64,000 nucleotides of DNA from Uloborus plumipes (Eukaryota > Arthropoda > Arachnida > Araneae > Uloboridae). The stretch is from positions 62,001 through 126,000 of the forward strand of contig JAXGGA010002214.1 in the NCBI GenBank assembly GCA_038373865.1, in the 5' to 3' direction. A program made the translations under genes and the position numbers. This document shows, in pieces, positions 45,901-60,900 of the stretch (position 1 is its first letter; each line of letters opens with the position of its first letter). The notes beneath the pieces were generated by a model that saw nothing but the letters and a program-made list of their open reading frames with translations, was not told where the DNA came from and ran no database searches.

Positions 45901-48900
45901 CACATAAATATTTTACTTCAACATTTTAACATTATTTTTGAAAACATTCTGACATTTTATTGCCCCTCATAACAAAGTGCTCTTCGTAAGGGTTGAACCT
46001 TGCTGCTCTTACATTACAAAAAAATATCTCTCCATCACTTCCAACCAGTTTGAACAAAGGCTAAACTAAGGCTAACTATCTTACCAGTATATCTCTTGAT
46101 AACTCTGTTCTGCATGTGAAACAAAAACCCACGCCTATCTAACAAAAAACATACTTTATTAGGTACCATGCTGAGAGCTTCTTGCCCTTACATACGATGG
46201 CTTTCGCTTAAATCACAACAACAAACGAACGAACGATGATCAACGTGATACAGCAAGCAGTTCAGTAACAGAGGTAATTTACACAAAGGGTCCAGATGAG
46301 CACCCTCTTGCGTTTGAGTAAAATTAAAAGGCTGGATATTTTCTTCACAGCATGTCAGTAAAAAACTCAGATCCCCCCCCCCCCCCTTCTTCTTTTCTGC
46401 AATAAGGAAGATGGATGGTTTCATTTTCAAACATAGGCATGCTATGCAATAAAATTCCCCTTTCACTCTTGTCAACAGTTAGAGATTTATTGCAGGTGAT
46501 TTTACAACGTACTGAATTTGTCTGATCCGCTTTTAAATTCATTTAAATTTATAGTACTGTGTTTTAACTGTCAAAATGAATAATGATAAAAAAGATAATT
46601 TTAAGTATAAAAAAGATCAATGGTTATTTCTACTGCAAAGGCTGGAAATCCTAGCCTGCACATATATGTCTCATAACAGCAAGTTATATTTATCAATTAA
46701 AAAAAAAACATTTAAGGGGAAAAAATAAATTTCTACATCACAATCAGTACCAAATTGTAGCTTCTGAAGCACTACCAACTCTAGAGATCAAAATGTTGAT
46801 ACATGCTTACTTTATAGTTATCAGAATCTGGTTTAGCTTCATCATCTGGCCACCAAGATTGTCTAGGATTGCAACCAAAAAAGAATGCATTGCTTCTTCT
46901 CGAATGGCCATGGAAATCACAAAACACCTATAAAAGAAAATTAATTTTTTATAAGCTATATTAGAGTTACACTGAACTACAATCTAGGGGTAGATTATAT
47001 GAATTAGATGTGTTCTAAACAGTTTTAATTCAATAAAGCGGCTAATTTAATAAAGCTGGATTTTTTTTTTTTTTTTTGACGATTTGTTTCTCTTAAGTGG
47101 GTGATTCAATAAACCACTGAACCAAATAACTAGTGTCCACTGTACTTACATTTCATCACACTGTTTTTCAATTTTAATTCACTCATTACAGGACTACATA
47201 AGATCACAACAATTTTGTGATCAAATAAGATCATAATCAACTATTGGGAATAGTTGCATTCAGTCAGCTCATTCATAGTTGCATTCAATATAGCATCAGT
47301 CAGCGCAGGGGGCCACTAAGGGCATGTAATAATAAATCTAAAGGTTTGTCATTACATGCCCTTAGTAAAATGCTTTATTAGCTAGGAAACATGTTTCTTA
47401 GAAATAATATTAAGTAACAAAATCGCCGAAAAACACAAGCATACACATTTGTTCATAAGGTGTACTTCACAAATGTAGCTCCAAGTTTCAATCGATCTCA
47501 AGCAGGTTCTTTAAATCGAATGGGCACATTCCCTTTAGATTTAAAAATATAAACTAATTAGTTTGACTCACCATTAATATTATTATCATTATATTTTATT
47601 TATTTATTTTCATTATTATCTTTATTATTATTATCTTTTCATTATAAAACCACCCAAGGATCAATGATAACCCAAATTTATATGTGTTGATGATTTTGAT
47701 CTATTAACACACATAAGTTTCAAGAAAATATCTCAATTTGTCCATTTTGTCCAGGTATTTTTACACACACACACACACAAATAAAATCGCACATTTATAA
47801 ATGAAGCACAATTTTTACTCAAAGTAAATTAATTCTTATATTTTTTTTGTACTTACTTGAGGTCTCTTATTTTTAGAAGCAAGAAAATGCAGCAAAGACT
47901 TCGTATAAAATATAGTTGGATGTAAATGTATATTTGGTGTTATCCATTGGCGATTCAGGTCTTGTCCAGAAAGAGAACAACGATGGCTAAGAATAAGAAG
48001 AAATCAATAAAAGCATGAATGCTTTGTTTTAACTTAAATTAACGAGGTACGACTGTAATATGCTAAAAGAGCAAAATATTTTTTCAATACAAAATATATC
48101 CTGCATACACATACGCAATACACATGAAAACAAACTCATTTTCCTCCCTTTCCAAAGGAAACTACAACAAAAGCTACAAAAAAAAAAAAAAAAAATAATA
48201 ATAATAATAATAATCCTAGTAGTAAATTGTGGGCACTTCTCAAAAGCAGGACTTAAGCTGATTTTGGGTAAAGGAGTAGAGATAGGAGGTTGTAAAATTC
48301 TGAGAGTTTGAGTCCATCCTTTTCTCATAAATTCCAGAGCCATACTCAAAATTATCTTTAAAAGAAACAAGTATAGTTCCATTCATAGCATTAAGTAAGG
48401 GGGAAAAGACACTAAAAAACATGAATGCCAGGGGGGGGGGTCATAAAGGATTCTGAATCAGGGAGATCTTGAATCTTTTGAATTTAGAATTGCAAGACTG
48501 GAATTCTGCATTTTATGCGAAGACAAAATTCTACGTCAATATGGGCATCAACACTAAGAAAATGAATACATATTGTATTTTAGTCATACATTACATACAT
48601 AAACAATGTATTACTGAAACCCATACATTAAATACTATATAATAGTAAAAATGTATGCTAACATGGGATTACATTGGCAAAGTCTCTGCCATAGAAAAAA
48701 AGAGGTATGTAGCTTTAGGTTATCTTAGTCTCAGAGAAAATAAATTTAGACATTTACCAGCCATTGATAACTCCATCAGGATTGAGCATTGGAATAATTT
48801 TAAATATATACATGTCTCTTAATCGGTGGGCTTTACTGCAGAGCAAGAAGTCAATGGAACCTAATTGTAAGAAACAAACTCAATCGTTAAAATCATCTGG

Positions 48901-51900
48901 TGAGTCTAAAACAGAAGATAAAAGTAAAATAGAAATAGTAAAATAATTGTCATTAATACAAAAGCTGAAAATATATAGGATTTGCTTTGATGGCTCAAGA
49001 GCTAGGATCGAGTCTTGGACGGAATTTCATCCAAGGTTGTCCTACTTTTTTTGCCTTTATTTTTTCATAACTTTTTTACTGATTTTTCTTAACATTTCAA
49101 AAACTTTATGTACAAGTATATGACTTTTTTCTCCCACTTTCTAAACAGCAGGAAGTAGTTGGTGAAAGTAAGTCCACATTAAAAGAGAAAACAAGAAACA
49201 GGAATTCTGTTATTCTGACATTAATTTCACCCCTTTTTACTAAGCATCCCATTCTCCTATTACTGCTTTCAATGCCAACCATCAAAAACTACCAGACTGA
49301 ATTCACTAAAAATTTTATTTTTATTTATTTATTTAATTCTTCCTGTTAGTACTGGTAGGGTTTAAAGAGTAGTTAGCATTGAGTTTCATTGGCATTTCCT
49401 TTTTTAATAAAATTTCAGACAAAATTTTCACATAAATACTCTAATAGGGAGTGAAAATACCCAAGAACAATAAGATCATAGTATTTTAATAGAAAGCTAT
49501 GATTTTTAAAATTCGATGAAATTTGATGCTAATCTTCTAAGTTAATAAGTGCGAAAATTTATGAGTGCTTTTGGATCAATTTTTCAAGAGCAACTTGAAT
49601 CCTTAATTGCAATTTTTATCACCACTTGGAAGAGATAATTTGGAGTCTGAAGCATCTTACAAATCTGAATAGTTAATTTTATTTTCGTTGTTGCAATTAT
49701 AAATTTATAAATAAAGAGAACATTTCCTACTTTAGAAGTGACTAAAATAACCAATATTGTTACACCCTTTGTCACTGAGTTTTATTACAGGCAACACAGT
49801 GTATGGTGATGCTAGTTACACTAACTTTAAATTTTGCATAACTTCAAAATTCAAGATTTTGTTATTCTATTGTCACTAAAGCTCTTAATTAATATTTTAA
49901 TTTTATTATAACAAGTAGAACTACACAAAATTCAATAAAAGAAAATATGCAAAATAAAAATACCTTTCATAACCCATGATGAGTTGCTTTCCCCAGGATG
50001 AACTCTAGCAGTTAGAAATATGTATGGACGTTGATCTAAAAGAGAGGAAGAATATATTTTCTTACCTCTACATAGTGTTCAAGAAATATAATTATTCAGT
50101 TCAATGATTATTAAATTGAAAACAAAGTCTTACAGTCAACAGGTTTGGCAGTTATGGTTAGCAAAGGAACATTGTTTCCAGCCAATGTTTTACACAGTTC
50201 ATCTTTCTTGAAATAAATACATGTTGAATCATAACTGTTTAACCAGCAATGTATATGAGTCTGCAATTAAAATTAATTAAGGAAAAATAAATATTTATTT
50301 TTGCTTAAAATATAAATATCATCAGATATATGTAAATGAATATAAAGTATTTTTTATAACATATTATACAAAATAAGTACAAATACAAATGCGACGACCA
50401 GCAACAGGCTCTGGGCACAACTGGGCTGGTTCTAGTCAAATTATAGACCCCAATGAAGATTAATGGCCCTCTTAAAGCTATCTACTCCCTTGCTCCTTGC
50501 CGCTTCTTCTAAGTTCCCACTACCCTGCTAAAATAGTAATTTTTTCGAATTTCCAGATTAACCTGACATTTAAACAGCTTAAAACAATGACCCCTAGTTC
50601 TGCTTTCCGTGCAAAAATCTAACCCAGTAACCTTATTCATTTTAATAAATTTAAACAACTGAATGATGTCCCCTCTGATTCTTCTTTGCTCAAGACTACA
50701 CATATTAAGCATTCTAAGTCAGGGAACAGGGATCATAGTCTAAATTAGACAATCCAATTACTAACCTTGTAGCCCTTCTTTGTACCCTTTTTTTATTCAA
50801 TTCCTTCTTTATTAATATCTTTCTTCAGATAAAATGTCAGTAAAAATGTTTTTGTTTTGCACCAAACTGATGGACTAGCAAGTAGTACAGTCAAATCAGT
50901 ATTTGTTAAGGGAAAAAAACTGAGGGAATTATTAAGTTACCAGTGACCACTGGTAACAATTTCATTGGTAGCCATTGTTTTAAAATATTGGCTACTTCTG
51001 TTTTTACTCAAAGTGCTAAACAAAATACTTTTGAAATTAATCACATGTAATAGTTCTACATGCATTTTTTAATGAAAGTAATACATTTTTTAAAAAAATA
51101 GTTCATAAAAGCTGTATCTTGGTCCTAGTGGAAAAGTTGTTATTCAGTACTTAACCTTTTAACTGTCATGCCCGAGATAGTCTCGGGCACAGCTGGTTTT
51201 CGAAAATGTCACGCCCGAATATTACTCGTGGTATTTTTTTTTTTTTTTTTTGAGTGCATTGTATTGTTTTTCCCGAATATATATCGGGAGACGTTTATTT
51301 CGACTTCATCTCTTTGTCAAACCCGACTGTTTCTCGGGTTTGTGCTTGGAAAAGTGTTAAAAATCAAAATAACTTGACAGTTAAAGGGTTAATGTCTTTT
51401 GCGTTTTTTAAGACCATTGAGTTACTCGTCAAAGTGGCAATTGAAGGGTAATTTTTTAATTGCATCTTTTTTTTCATTTAGTCATACTCTTTCTTGTAAC
51501 AAATGCTAATTTTACCCTTTAAAGATTTATATATAAATCTGCAATTTTTTGGATCCAAAATCAGTTTACTATTTAACATATTAATTTCAAGTCAATTATC
51601 TACGTTCTGCAAAATTTAAGTAAAATAAATAGCATGGTTGCAAAAACGCTTTTAAGTTTGATGCTTTTACATTAATCTTACAGTTTTAAGTCACTAGTCA
51701 GTGTTTAAGGACTAGTATATCTTCATATTGCTGGTCCTTTAGACCAGTACCTTTTTTAAATTTTTATTTAATTATTTTTTATTTACTTATTTATTTATTT
51801 ATTTTCAAAAAATAGTTAAGGATTACCTGTAATGTAGAAAACGTATATGAGTAATGATAGGCGAAGTAACAGACATCATTCGAATGCTGGAAAGTCACAT

Positions 51901-54900
51901 TAAATGTTAGAGTATAATAAGGCTTATTTCGTAAGACAGAGTTCGTTGAAGGCCCTTGAGTATAATGATTGCGAAAGTAACAAATATTGGAACCCACTCT
52001 CGTCCAACCTTGTTTCTTTTCAACATGGTTCCTGACAGAAAACATAACAGGACACATCCCTGAAAACGTAACATACATTTAGAAAAAGGTAGCATATTTT
52101 ATGTTCTGTCTGAATGCTGTATAAAGTATATTCTATCAAATGTAATACTTAAAATAGGAATTCAAGTATACACATTCTGAAAAAATCAACATGTTATAGA
52201 AATTCACTTTAATCAATACAGCTTAAATGCATAAGTTAGAAAGAAAAAAAAAATAAAAACGGATCAAATTGAAAAAATACATATATACATTTTCCCAAGC
52301 AGTTTTCTGTTTTCAGTGGCAGTTTTTTCGACTTCCAATAACTTATTGAAACAGAAACAGTTCAAAATAACAACTGAACTTCAAAAGAATTCTGAATAAT
52401 ATTCATCATACTTATTCAAAAATAGTTCAAAGTAATATTTTTTGAGAACATACATCTAGTCAAACATAGATGTTACAACTAATTATTCACCATGCAAATT
52501 TTTCTATTGCATATTTTTACGAAATTTTTTTTAATGAAACTGAAACATCCTCTTAAAACACATCGAAAGCAATGAAATGATGTTGAGAAATCATTGTTGG
52601 TAGTGAAATAAAACTGTTTCAATAAGATAGATACTGTATTTACTAGTTAATGATTAATCTTTTCTATCCAATTTTCTGTGAAACTTTTTTTCTGAAATGA
52701 AAAACATAGACATCGAAAAAAAATATCGAACGCAAAAGTTGATTAATAAACAACAATAGTAAAACATCGTTTATAATCATAGAAAACTTTTCCCTAGTGA
52801 GATTAATAGTGCAACTACTGATTAATGATGTAAATTTTAAACTTTTACGAAACTTTCTGTTGGAATATAAAACATCGACATCGAAAATCATCGTACCCAA
52901 AATATCGACATTGAAGTCGAACCACTAAGTAACACCTTGATGCTATTGAAGTTTTAAAATTAAAATATTAGTTAAGAACTCCAATTTTTGAAATCAAATT
53001 TAGTTTTAAAAAATCAAAGTAGAAAAATGCTTTAACAACAAACATTTCTAAATTCCGTCATTTTTTCATTTATAAATGAGTCACATCATTAAAAGTTGAC
53101 AAAATTATAAACTAGCTGTCGTGGCCGTCACGAAACTTTCTTCTATATCTATCTTATGAATTCCGGTTACAAAATAAAAAAAGAACTCGCCCGAGTAATT
53201 GGAGACAGTTACAATTTCCCAATTATCGTAATAACCCTGCAAATTCAGAATCAACGAGCGAAATTGGAAATCATTGCAAAAGCCTTGTTTAGATAAATTG
53301 CAAACATTTTATTTGTTAGTAAAAAGAAATTGGCAACAGTTAAAAATTTCAAATCATTGAAAGTTTTCAGCTGTTTTGATAATTAAATAGCGTGAAAGCG
53401 ATTTTTTAATGAATTAATTTTTCGCATTGTTGACTAAGCGCAAAGATCACCCCATCCTCCCCCTGAGGAGATTGGCGACAAAATTTAATCGATGCTTGCT
53501 TCCATATTGAGTTAGTGTTATTCCAAATTTCATTCAAATCGCAGCAATATTTCCCGAGATACAGTAGGTGCAATGACAAAATAAGCACTTTTGATTGCTC
53601 CACCCCTCTTGGAGATATTGACAAACAAATTGAATCAGCACCTGTACTCAGTAGGGTCTACCTATGGACCAATTTTCGTTTGATTCCGCCGGTTACTTCC
53701 TGAGATATAGCAATCACCCCCGCGCAGAACACGTGCGATTGCTCCACCCCCCTTGGAGATATTGACAAACAAATTGAATCAGCACCTGTACTCAGTAGGG
53801 TCTACCTATGGACCAATTTTCGTTTGATTCCGCCGGTCACTTCCTGAGATATAGCACTCACTCCCGCGCAGAACACGTGCGATTGCTCCACCCCCCTTGG
53901 AGGAATTCGCTAAATAAAGTCAGGTGCACCAGTTCACATGGTGGTACATATGTGCAAAAATTTTTGTTCGATTTCATGCAGTAGTTTTTGCTCTAGCGCG
54001 GCCACAAAAACTGGTCACACACATACAGACTCACACACAGACAGACACACACACACACACAGACAGACATTTTCCAAAAATGGTCGAAATGGACTCAGCG
54101 CACCTCAAAACGTGCAAATCCGTCAAAATTCGACATTCGAAAATTTTCACGAAACCAATACTTTCTTCTATATATTAGATATAGAAGAAAGTAAAAACAA
54201 AAAATTAATCACACTTAGTTTTTAGAAAGCACACTTACATAAATTCGAAAGTACCTGGTTACCGAGCCCAGCTCAGTTTAAAAAAAAGAGGTTTATGAAA
54301 TTGTGTTGTTTTCTAAAGTTTGAAGTACTTATTTAGATAAACTTGAAAAGCATTTTTAAACCCTTGGTTGCAATTTACGTAAAACAGCAGTAATTTATTT
54401 TAAAAAACACAACCTTATTTAAACGATGGGCACTGTAAAATCACACCACAATAACTTTATTTTGATCAATCTCTTAAAACATTTCAAAAACAATAACAAT
54501 TCTAACGTTGCCAAAACTAATTTGCTAAATACCATAAAAATTTAAATTAACACTGATATGATTAACTATGAAACCCATTGTTATAATAAAACATAGTTGC
54601 TATGAAACAGTAACAATAAGAGTAATTATAAAGAAAATGACGAAAGAAAGCGTTTCAAACTTTTAATGAAGGCACAAAAAACAGGTTTTCTTGTGAAAAC
54701 TTGTCTTTTTACAGAAAAAACGCCAATGTAGATGAACTCAAAACCAAAACTTTATCTAAATACAAAATTTTATTAAAATCCTTAGAGCAGTTTTCGAAAT
54801 CCGAAATATATATATATATATATATATACAAGAATGGCTCGTTAAAAGATATAAGATAGTTAGTTACCTTCATTGAACTGACTAGTAGATTTCTCCAAAT

Positions 54901-57900
54901 TGATAATGTTGAAGGTATATGGAAAATTAGCTTTCATTCCTGAGACTTCAAAATAAAACCATTGCAGGTGGCACTTGGAGTTTATATCTGCATTCAGAAT
55001 GAGATCATATTCTTTGTTTCCTTTCTGTATAAAATATAAGCATATTTTTGTTTTACATGAATTAAAAGTTAGGAAAGAAAAAAATTAGAACTACATCACT
55101 ACCAGATACATAAAGTGGATTTACCCAAAATACTTTTCTTAAATTTCCACTTTCAAACCTTGCTTCGAACAGTAGATGATCAAATGATTGTTCAGAATAA
55201 ATACTAATAAAAAAAAGATAATAAATGTTTTTCTCAACGTTTAAAATGTTTGCATACAATTTGGTAACAACAATGAATAAATAAATTCTAAGGCAAGTTA
55301 CCATTACTGCATAAGATCATTCATTTTCAATAAAACCATTGGGTTCACACAATCACTTTTAAGCAGAACTACAGTAATTTGTAATATATGCAATGTACCA
55401 CCAGCTCGTTTATTCCATTCATGGACTGAAGTTTCGTGCATATTATGCACTCATCAGCATGGAATAGGAATTAAACAAGCTAGGAATTAAACGAGGCAGA
55501 AATCCTCTTATAGAGCAAAGAGAGTCAACAAAATCTGCCTTATCTTGCATGTTTCTGATTCAGCCCCGGCTTAGGGGCGGTTACTTACTACTTTATACAG
55601 CAATTTCTTCTGTTACTGATGTTTTCATATGAATACTCACAGGGTCCAATAAATCTCGATGTGCTCTTTTAGAGGCCATGTTAACATTAAACTTTCCGAT
55701 AAACTCTCAGAGACATTATTTGTCAGGTTTGTCAGGACCTAAACTTCTTTATTAAACAGTAAGATTTTAAAAATTTTGTCAGTCTCTGCATATAAGTAAA
55801 AAAGTTGGTTTTCCTGACCTTTGTCCATCACAGGACTTTAACTACATGTTGAGCTTGGACAAACCGCTTAGTAGCAATAAGACTGTTACAAATGATTTTT
55901 TTTTTTCTTTTTGGAGTGTGGGAGGGGACTGTAGTTATTATTTCAGCATTTAAACCTGAGCAAAATCACAGTTTTTCAATTGTAGTGTCATTATTCTCAA
56001 TACTTCACATGTGTTTTTGCATAAATAAAATTATGCTCGCAAATTTCAACTAAGGGCCCCTGCTCCACATTGACATAAAGCAGAAAAATAAAATGGATTA
56101 AATAATGTTCCAATGGAAGCTACCCGGATGTTCAGTTTCTGGATTCGGTTTTGGTCGCGTTTTCAGCTGATGTGGAGCAACACCTAAGTGGAGCAACACC
56201 AAACCAATGTTTACTTTAGCTTAATTAAATCAATTTATTCCGATGGAGTGAGTCAATAATGTTTTGCAAAGAAACTAACTTTTCATGCATATTTGCCTCT
56301 GTGACTGTACTCGGAAAGAAATTGGCTTTGAAAATAATTAACTAAAATCTACTGAGACAGTGTCAAGGTTAATTTCTAAAATCGTCCAATATTTTTGAGA
56401 GCATAATAATATTTATATGTGAATCGTCCGAATTTTGTCCAATGTGTAAGAGCTTACTGAAAATAAAAAGGACAATAAAAAGGTCCTTGTTGATAATGCC
56501 TATTTATATATCGAAATTACATTTAAACACAGCAAACATGTTGAATTGAACTCTTATAAGCTCCCATGTAAAAATGAAGCCCTGGAAGATGTAAACTTAA
56601 TCAATATATTTTTGCTCGGCAAGAGATGGATAATAGCTTAGTTGAATGAACTAAGTTTAGATTCTCTGAACTTTTAGAACCATTTTCCCAGTTTTTTAGC
56701 ATTACAAGAAATAAACTTATGAATCATACAAAGACAACTTTTTTCATTTTATATCTTATATTCTATCACACAAGTTAATAATGTACTTAGCCTAAAAAAA
56801 TTACATAATACATAGAATGAAGGACAATGGAAATATGAAAAGGCATGTTAGTAGTACGCACGGGAAGAAAATTTTATACTCTTTTTTTTTTTATAAAGAA
56901 TATACAATGCATATTTTACAAGTTTATGCAGTATTATTATTATTTTAAAGATGTTGGTTTATGTCCAGGTTTAGGCATTTTTTCCCTTTCTTTTAATTTT
57001 GTTTATTTAAGCATTCCTGTGATGAAAATTATTGTAACTCATCAAATAGAAAATGTTTCATTACAAAATTTTGTGTCTTTCACTTTTTTTCTCTTTGCCC
57101 CATAGTTTTTTGAAGTGAAAAATTTTCACTTTTTTTTTCTTTTTTTTTTTTTTTAAAGCGGATAAATTATTACACTGCAAAAAGTAAACTGCTGTTTTGA
57201 CAGTTTAATACTGGCAGCCGAGGTTCCAATTTGAAACAGTAAAAGGCACAGTAATAGCAATTTTACAGTTCCTTACTGTAAGTTTAGCAATTTTACAGTT
57301 TATTGCCATAAAATTTAACTATTATACTGTAAAAACAACAGTACAGTACTAGCAGCAGAGGTTCCAGTTTAAAACTGTAAAACGCACGTTAATAAACTAA
57401 AATTAGCAATTTTACAGGTTATTACATAAAATTAGCAACTTTGCAGTTTATTACTGTAAAATTAGCACTGTTATAGTTTATTACTGCAAAATTAACAATT
57501 TTTACAGTTTATTACTATAAAATTAGCTGTATTATACTGTAAAAGCAATTCATTTTTTACGGTGTACCATAAAGGAAAAATAACATTTCAATGATAGTTG
57601 TATTACAAAATACATTATTCCTTCTGTATGTACACTGATTTTCAGAAGAAATTTCCAATTTGTTCATTTGGAAACAGGTATGTTATCTTAACTATTTCCC
57701 TTTGCCCCACACTCCCCTACTTATGCCAAAGCTTAAATTGCATGAAGTTAAATCAAAGTTAAGAAAATATGGGGGGGGGGGGGGGCGCTTGCACTAAATC
57801 ATATAGTTAAAATATGTTCCCGAAATATTACAACAGCATTGTGATTTTTTTCAATAGGTGGCGTAATATTTTCATTGTTACAGATATATCAAATTTTAAT

Positions 57901-60900
57901 CCTTTAGATTAGAAATTCAGTTCAAACAATTCAACTCACTGTTCAGCATCCTTATTGGACAAAGGAGAAGAAGCGTGTAAACTTTCATTCAAAAGGCTGT
58001 CAAAGCTGTAGATCTCTGTGTATAAAAAATCTCCTTGGGCCATTTGCTCTGTATGCTTGAATATTTCTCTCCTGTTAAAAATTGCATTGGGCATTCAAAT
58101 ATTTATTCTCTAAAGCAATAACTTTTCACTAAGTTATAAGTTGTAAACTTATTAGAACATGTAAGAAATATCAGTTGAAATATTTTCGTGTCATGTAGTT
58201 ACAATACACTTCTTGAATCAACGAGTAGCAGTATTCAATCAGTTATGCTGTAGGAAATTTACACACTGAAAAACCATTCCAAAGAAAAACAAGAAGTTCT
58301 GTCAAGAACTAAACGAGCCTACTTTCCCGTACATCGACATCGGCATTCTAGCATCTGATCATTATTCTCTTGATTATCTAAGACTAAAAATTATGTCAAA
58401 CATACCTTTAAAAGCAAAATATACCTCTCTCATCAGATGAAATAGACACATAAAAAGTAAATAAATGAATAAATAAAGTTTTGTCGCACCTTTTAAAGAA
58501 TGTAACTGTTACAGTTCTTCCGTAGAAAAATTCCTCAATTGTTTTCAAAAAAAAATTAAAAGTACGAAGTACATCAAAACACATTTTATCAAAGAAAGAA
58601 AAAAAAAAAAAAGAAAAAAAAAACTCGTCCGTTGATAAAATGTCTCGAATTTCACTTTTAATCCGTTGCCAGTTGTTAAATATAAATTAAGAATAAAATG
58701 CCCTAGTGAATGAAACATTTTTGTTACAAAAAAAAATCGTCTGCCAAATAATAATAATAATAATAATAAATTCAATAAAACAAATGAATAAATAAACGAA
58801 AAATCGTCTGCACAGTCAGTCATTTTTTTCGGACTGTTTACTCAAAAGTTATTAGGGGTGACAGCTTGCTTGAGCGGTTCAATGTTGAATGAAAAATTGT
58901 TCAAATCGGAAATGTAAATACGGGAATGAAGTATCCTTGAAAAGTTCTTTCCAACGAAAAAAAGTTTGTTCAAATCGGACTGTTCATTAAAAAGTTAGTA
59001 TCGCGGGACCGGTTATTTGAACGGCTCAAAGTTGAACCAAAAATTGTTCAAATCAAAAAATCAAATATGGGAATGAGCTGTACTCGCCGAGATCTTTCCA
59101 ACAAAAAAAAGTTTGTCCAAATCGGAATGTTCATTCAAAAGTTATTAGGGGGGGACAGACAGACAGACCGACCGACAGACACACAAATTCCCCATCTCAA
59201 TACCCTACTTTCAAATTTTTAATTTTTCGATATTCATTTTACCTCTTTATTTTTTTAACTTGGCGATATTTTTTGGACTTGGCGATATTTTTTTTAACTT
59301 GGCGATATTTTTTGGACTTGGCGATATTTTTTCGATGCATTAAGCTACTTTTAATACTTTTTTCGTCTTTCTTTTATTTTTAACGGCAAAGTAGGCTAAA
59401 AAAAAGAATTAAACTATCAATATTAAACAGAAAATTTTTCGATAAGAAGTCATCTGTATTTTTACTCCCTTAACCCTTTCACAGTTTCATTTTTTCTCCA
59501 CAGAATTCGGTCCAAAATATGTTTCCTTTTTAAATCGCATTTATGGTTCATTTTACATTGACCAGCCAGTCAGAACAGGAAATACAATAGATTCCAAGCA
59601 ACCTTTTACTGGAAACGTATCACCATCTATCGGAATAATTCGATACTCAAAATAGAAAAGATTCAGGCAAAACAGTAAAAATGAAACTGCAAAATACAAA
59701 TTAGATAGCCGGTAAGGCTTATGAGCAAATCAGTAAAAGCATGAAAGCAGTGCTCATAGGGTGTACGGGCAAAACAGGAAAAGGGAGCAGCAGTCAATTT
59801 TTACAGGGATAAAAACAGCTTAAAGTCAAAAAAGAGGAAAAATTGCACGGCTTAAAATTTTGATAGATTTTTAAAAAATTATATGCGAAATCTCCTTTTA
59901 ATTTGCGACGTGAAATCGGAAGTAAAATCAGTAGATTGAAGGCATTTTAATTTCTTTTTTTTGAAACCTCCTAATTGCTCATTCCATATTTCTTTTTTAA
60001 GTCATTCATAACAATGTAGAAACAAAAAAGGGGCGGGGGTTGCAATTTTATATGAATTAGATTTGTGTATCTCAAGAATGACTTCACTAACTAATATTGT
60101 TTGGTCTTTAGAAATTTTGATGAAAATAAAGATCAAAAAAATTTTCACAATTTTTTGACGAAGATCTCCAATATTTTAGCTGAATTTTCTTAATTTATAC
60201 CTCCTACAACGACAAATTATGTTTTTGGCAACATGCCAAAATAGAATACATAGTTCGCTGGTAATTGCATGTCATCCTTGAGTTTTCAATCCTGCTGCAT
60301 CCTAAAAACATTTCCATTATTTTGGAAGTTGGGAAGTAATTTCTACCTCTACTACTTTTAATCAACTTATTTTAAGCTTTATTTTGAAACTGAGTGTTTT
60401 TTTTTCTAAACTTAATGCAACATTAATTTTCGGATCACGGAAAGAAAGAAATATACGAAAAGCGGAAAAGCGCGGATCCGCGGACGATTTTCATTCCTGA
60501 TTTTTAGCAAAATTCGGAGGAAACACTTTATTGACCTACTTCTCAATCAAAATTAATAATCCTCAAAACACAAATATTATGCTATTTTATCTTGAGATAA
60601 TGAAGCATGTTCATGAGCACATTCTATGTGCATAAAAGGGAAAACAGAGTAGAAGAACAGCTATAATAATTTTTTAATGTACTTCTTACAGAATTTTTAA
60701 AATGCATGCTCTGAACATTATAGTATTAGAGAGACCTGGTGTATTGGTGTACAATAGAAATAGTATAAAGTTTGATACTGGTTTAACAAAGATAAAAAAA
60801 AAAGATTTTTACCCAAAGAACACAAAGTAAAGTAGATTTAACCTAATGTCATTCGAAATTGTTAAATGCCCTAAGTATTCCAAATTAAAACTAGAAAAGT

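Noticed and set aside
53924..54225. Two frames rich in Thr, His and Asp
   Set aside because: They cross a CACACAGACAGA simple repeat in an intronic dispersed element.
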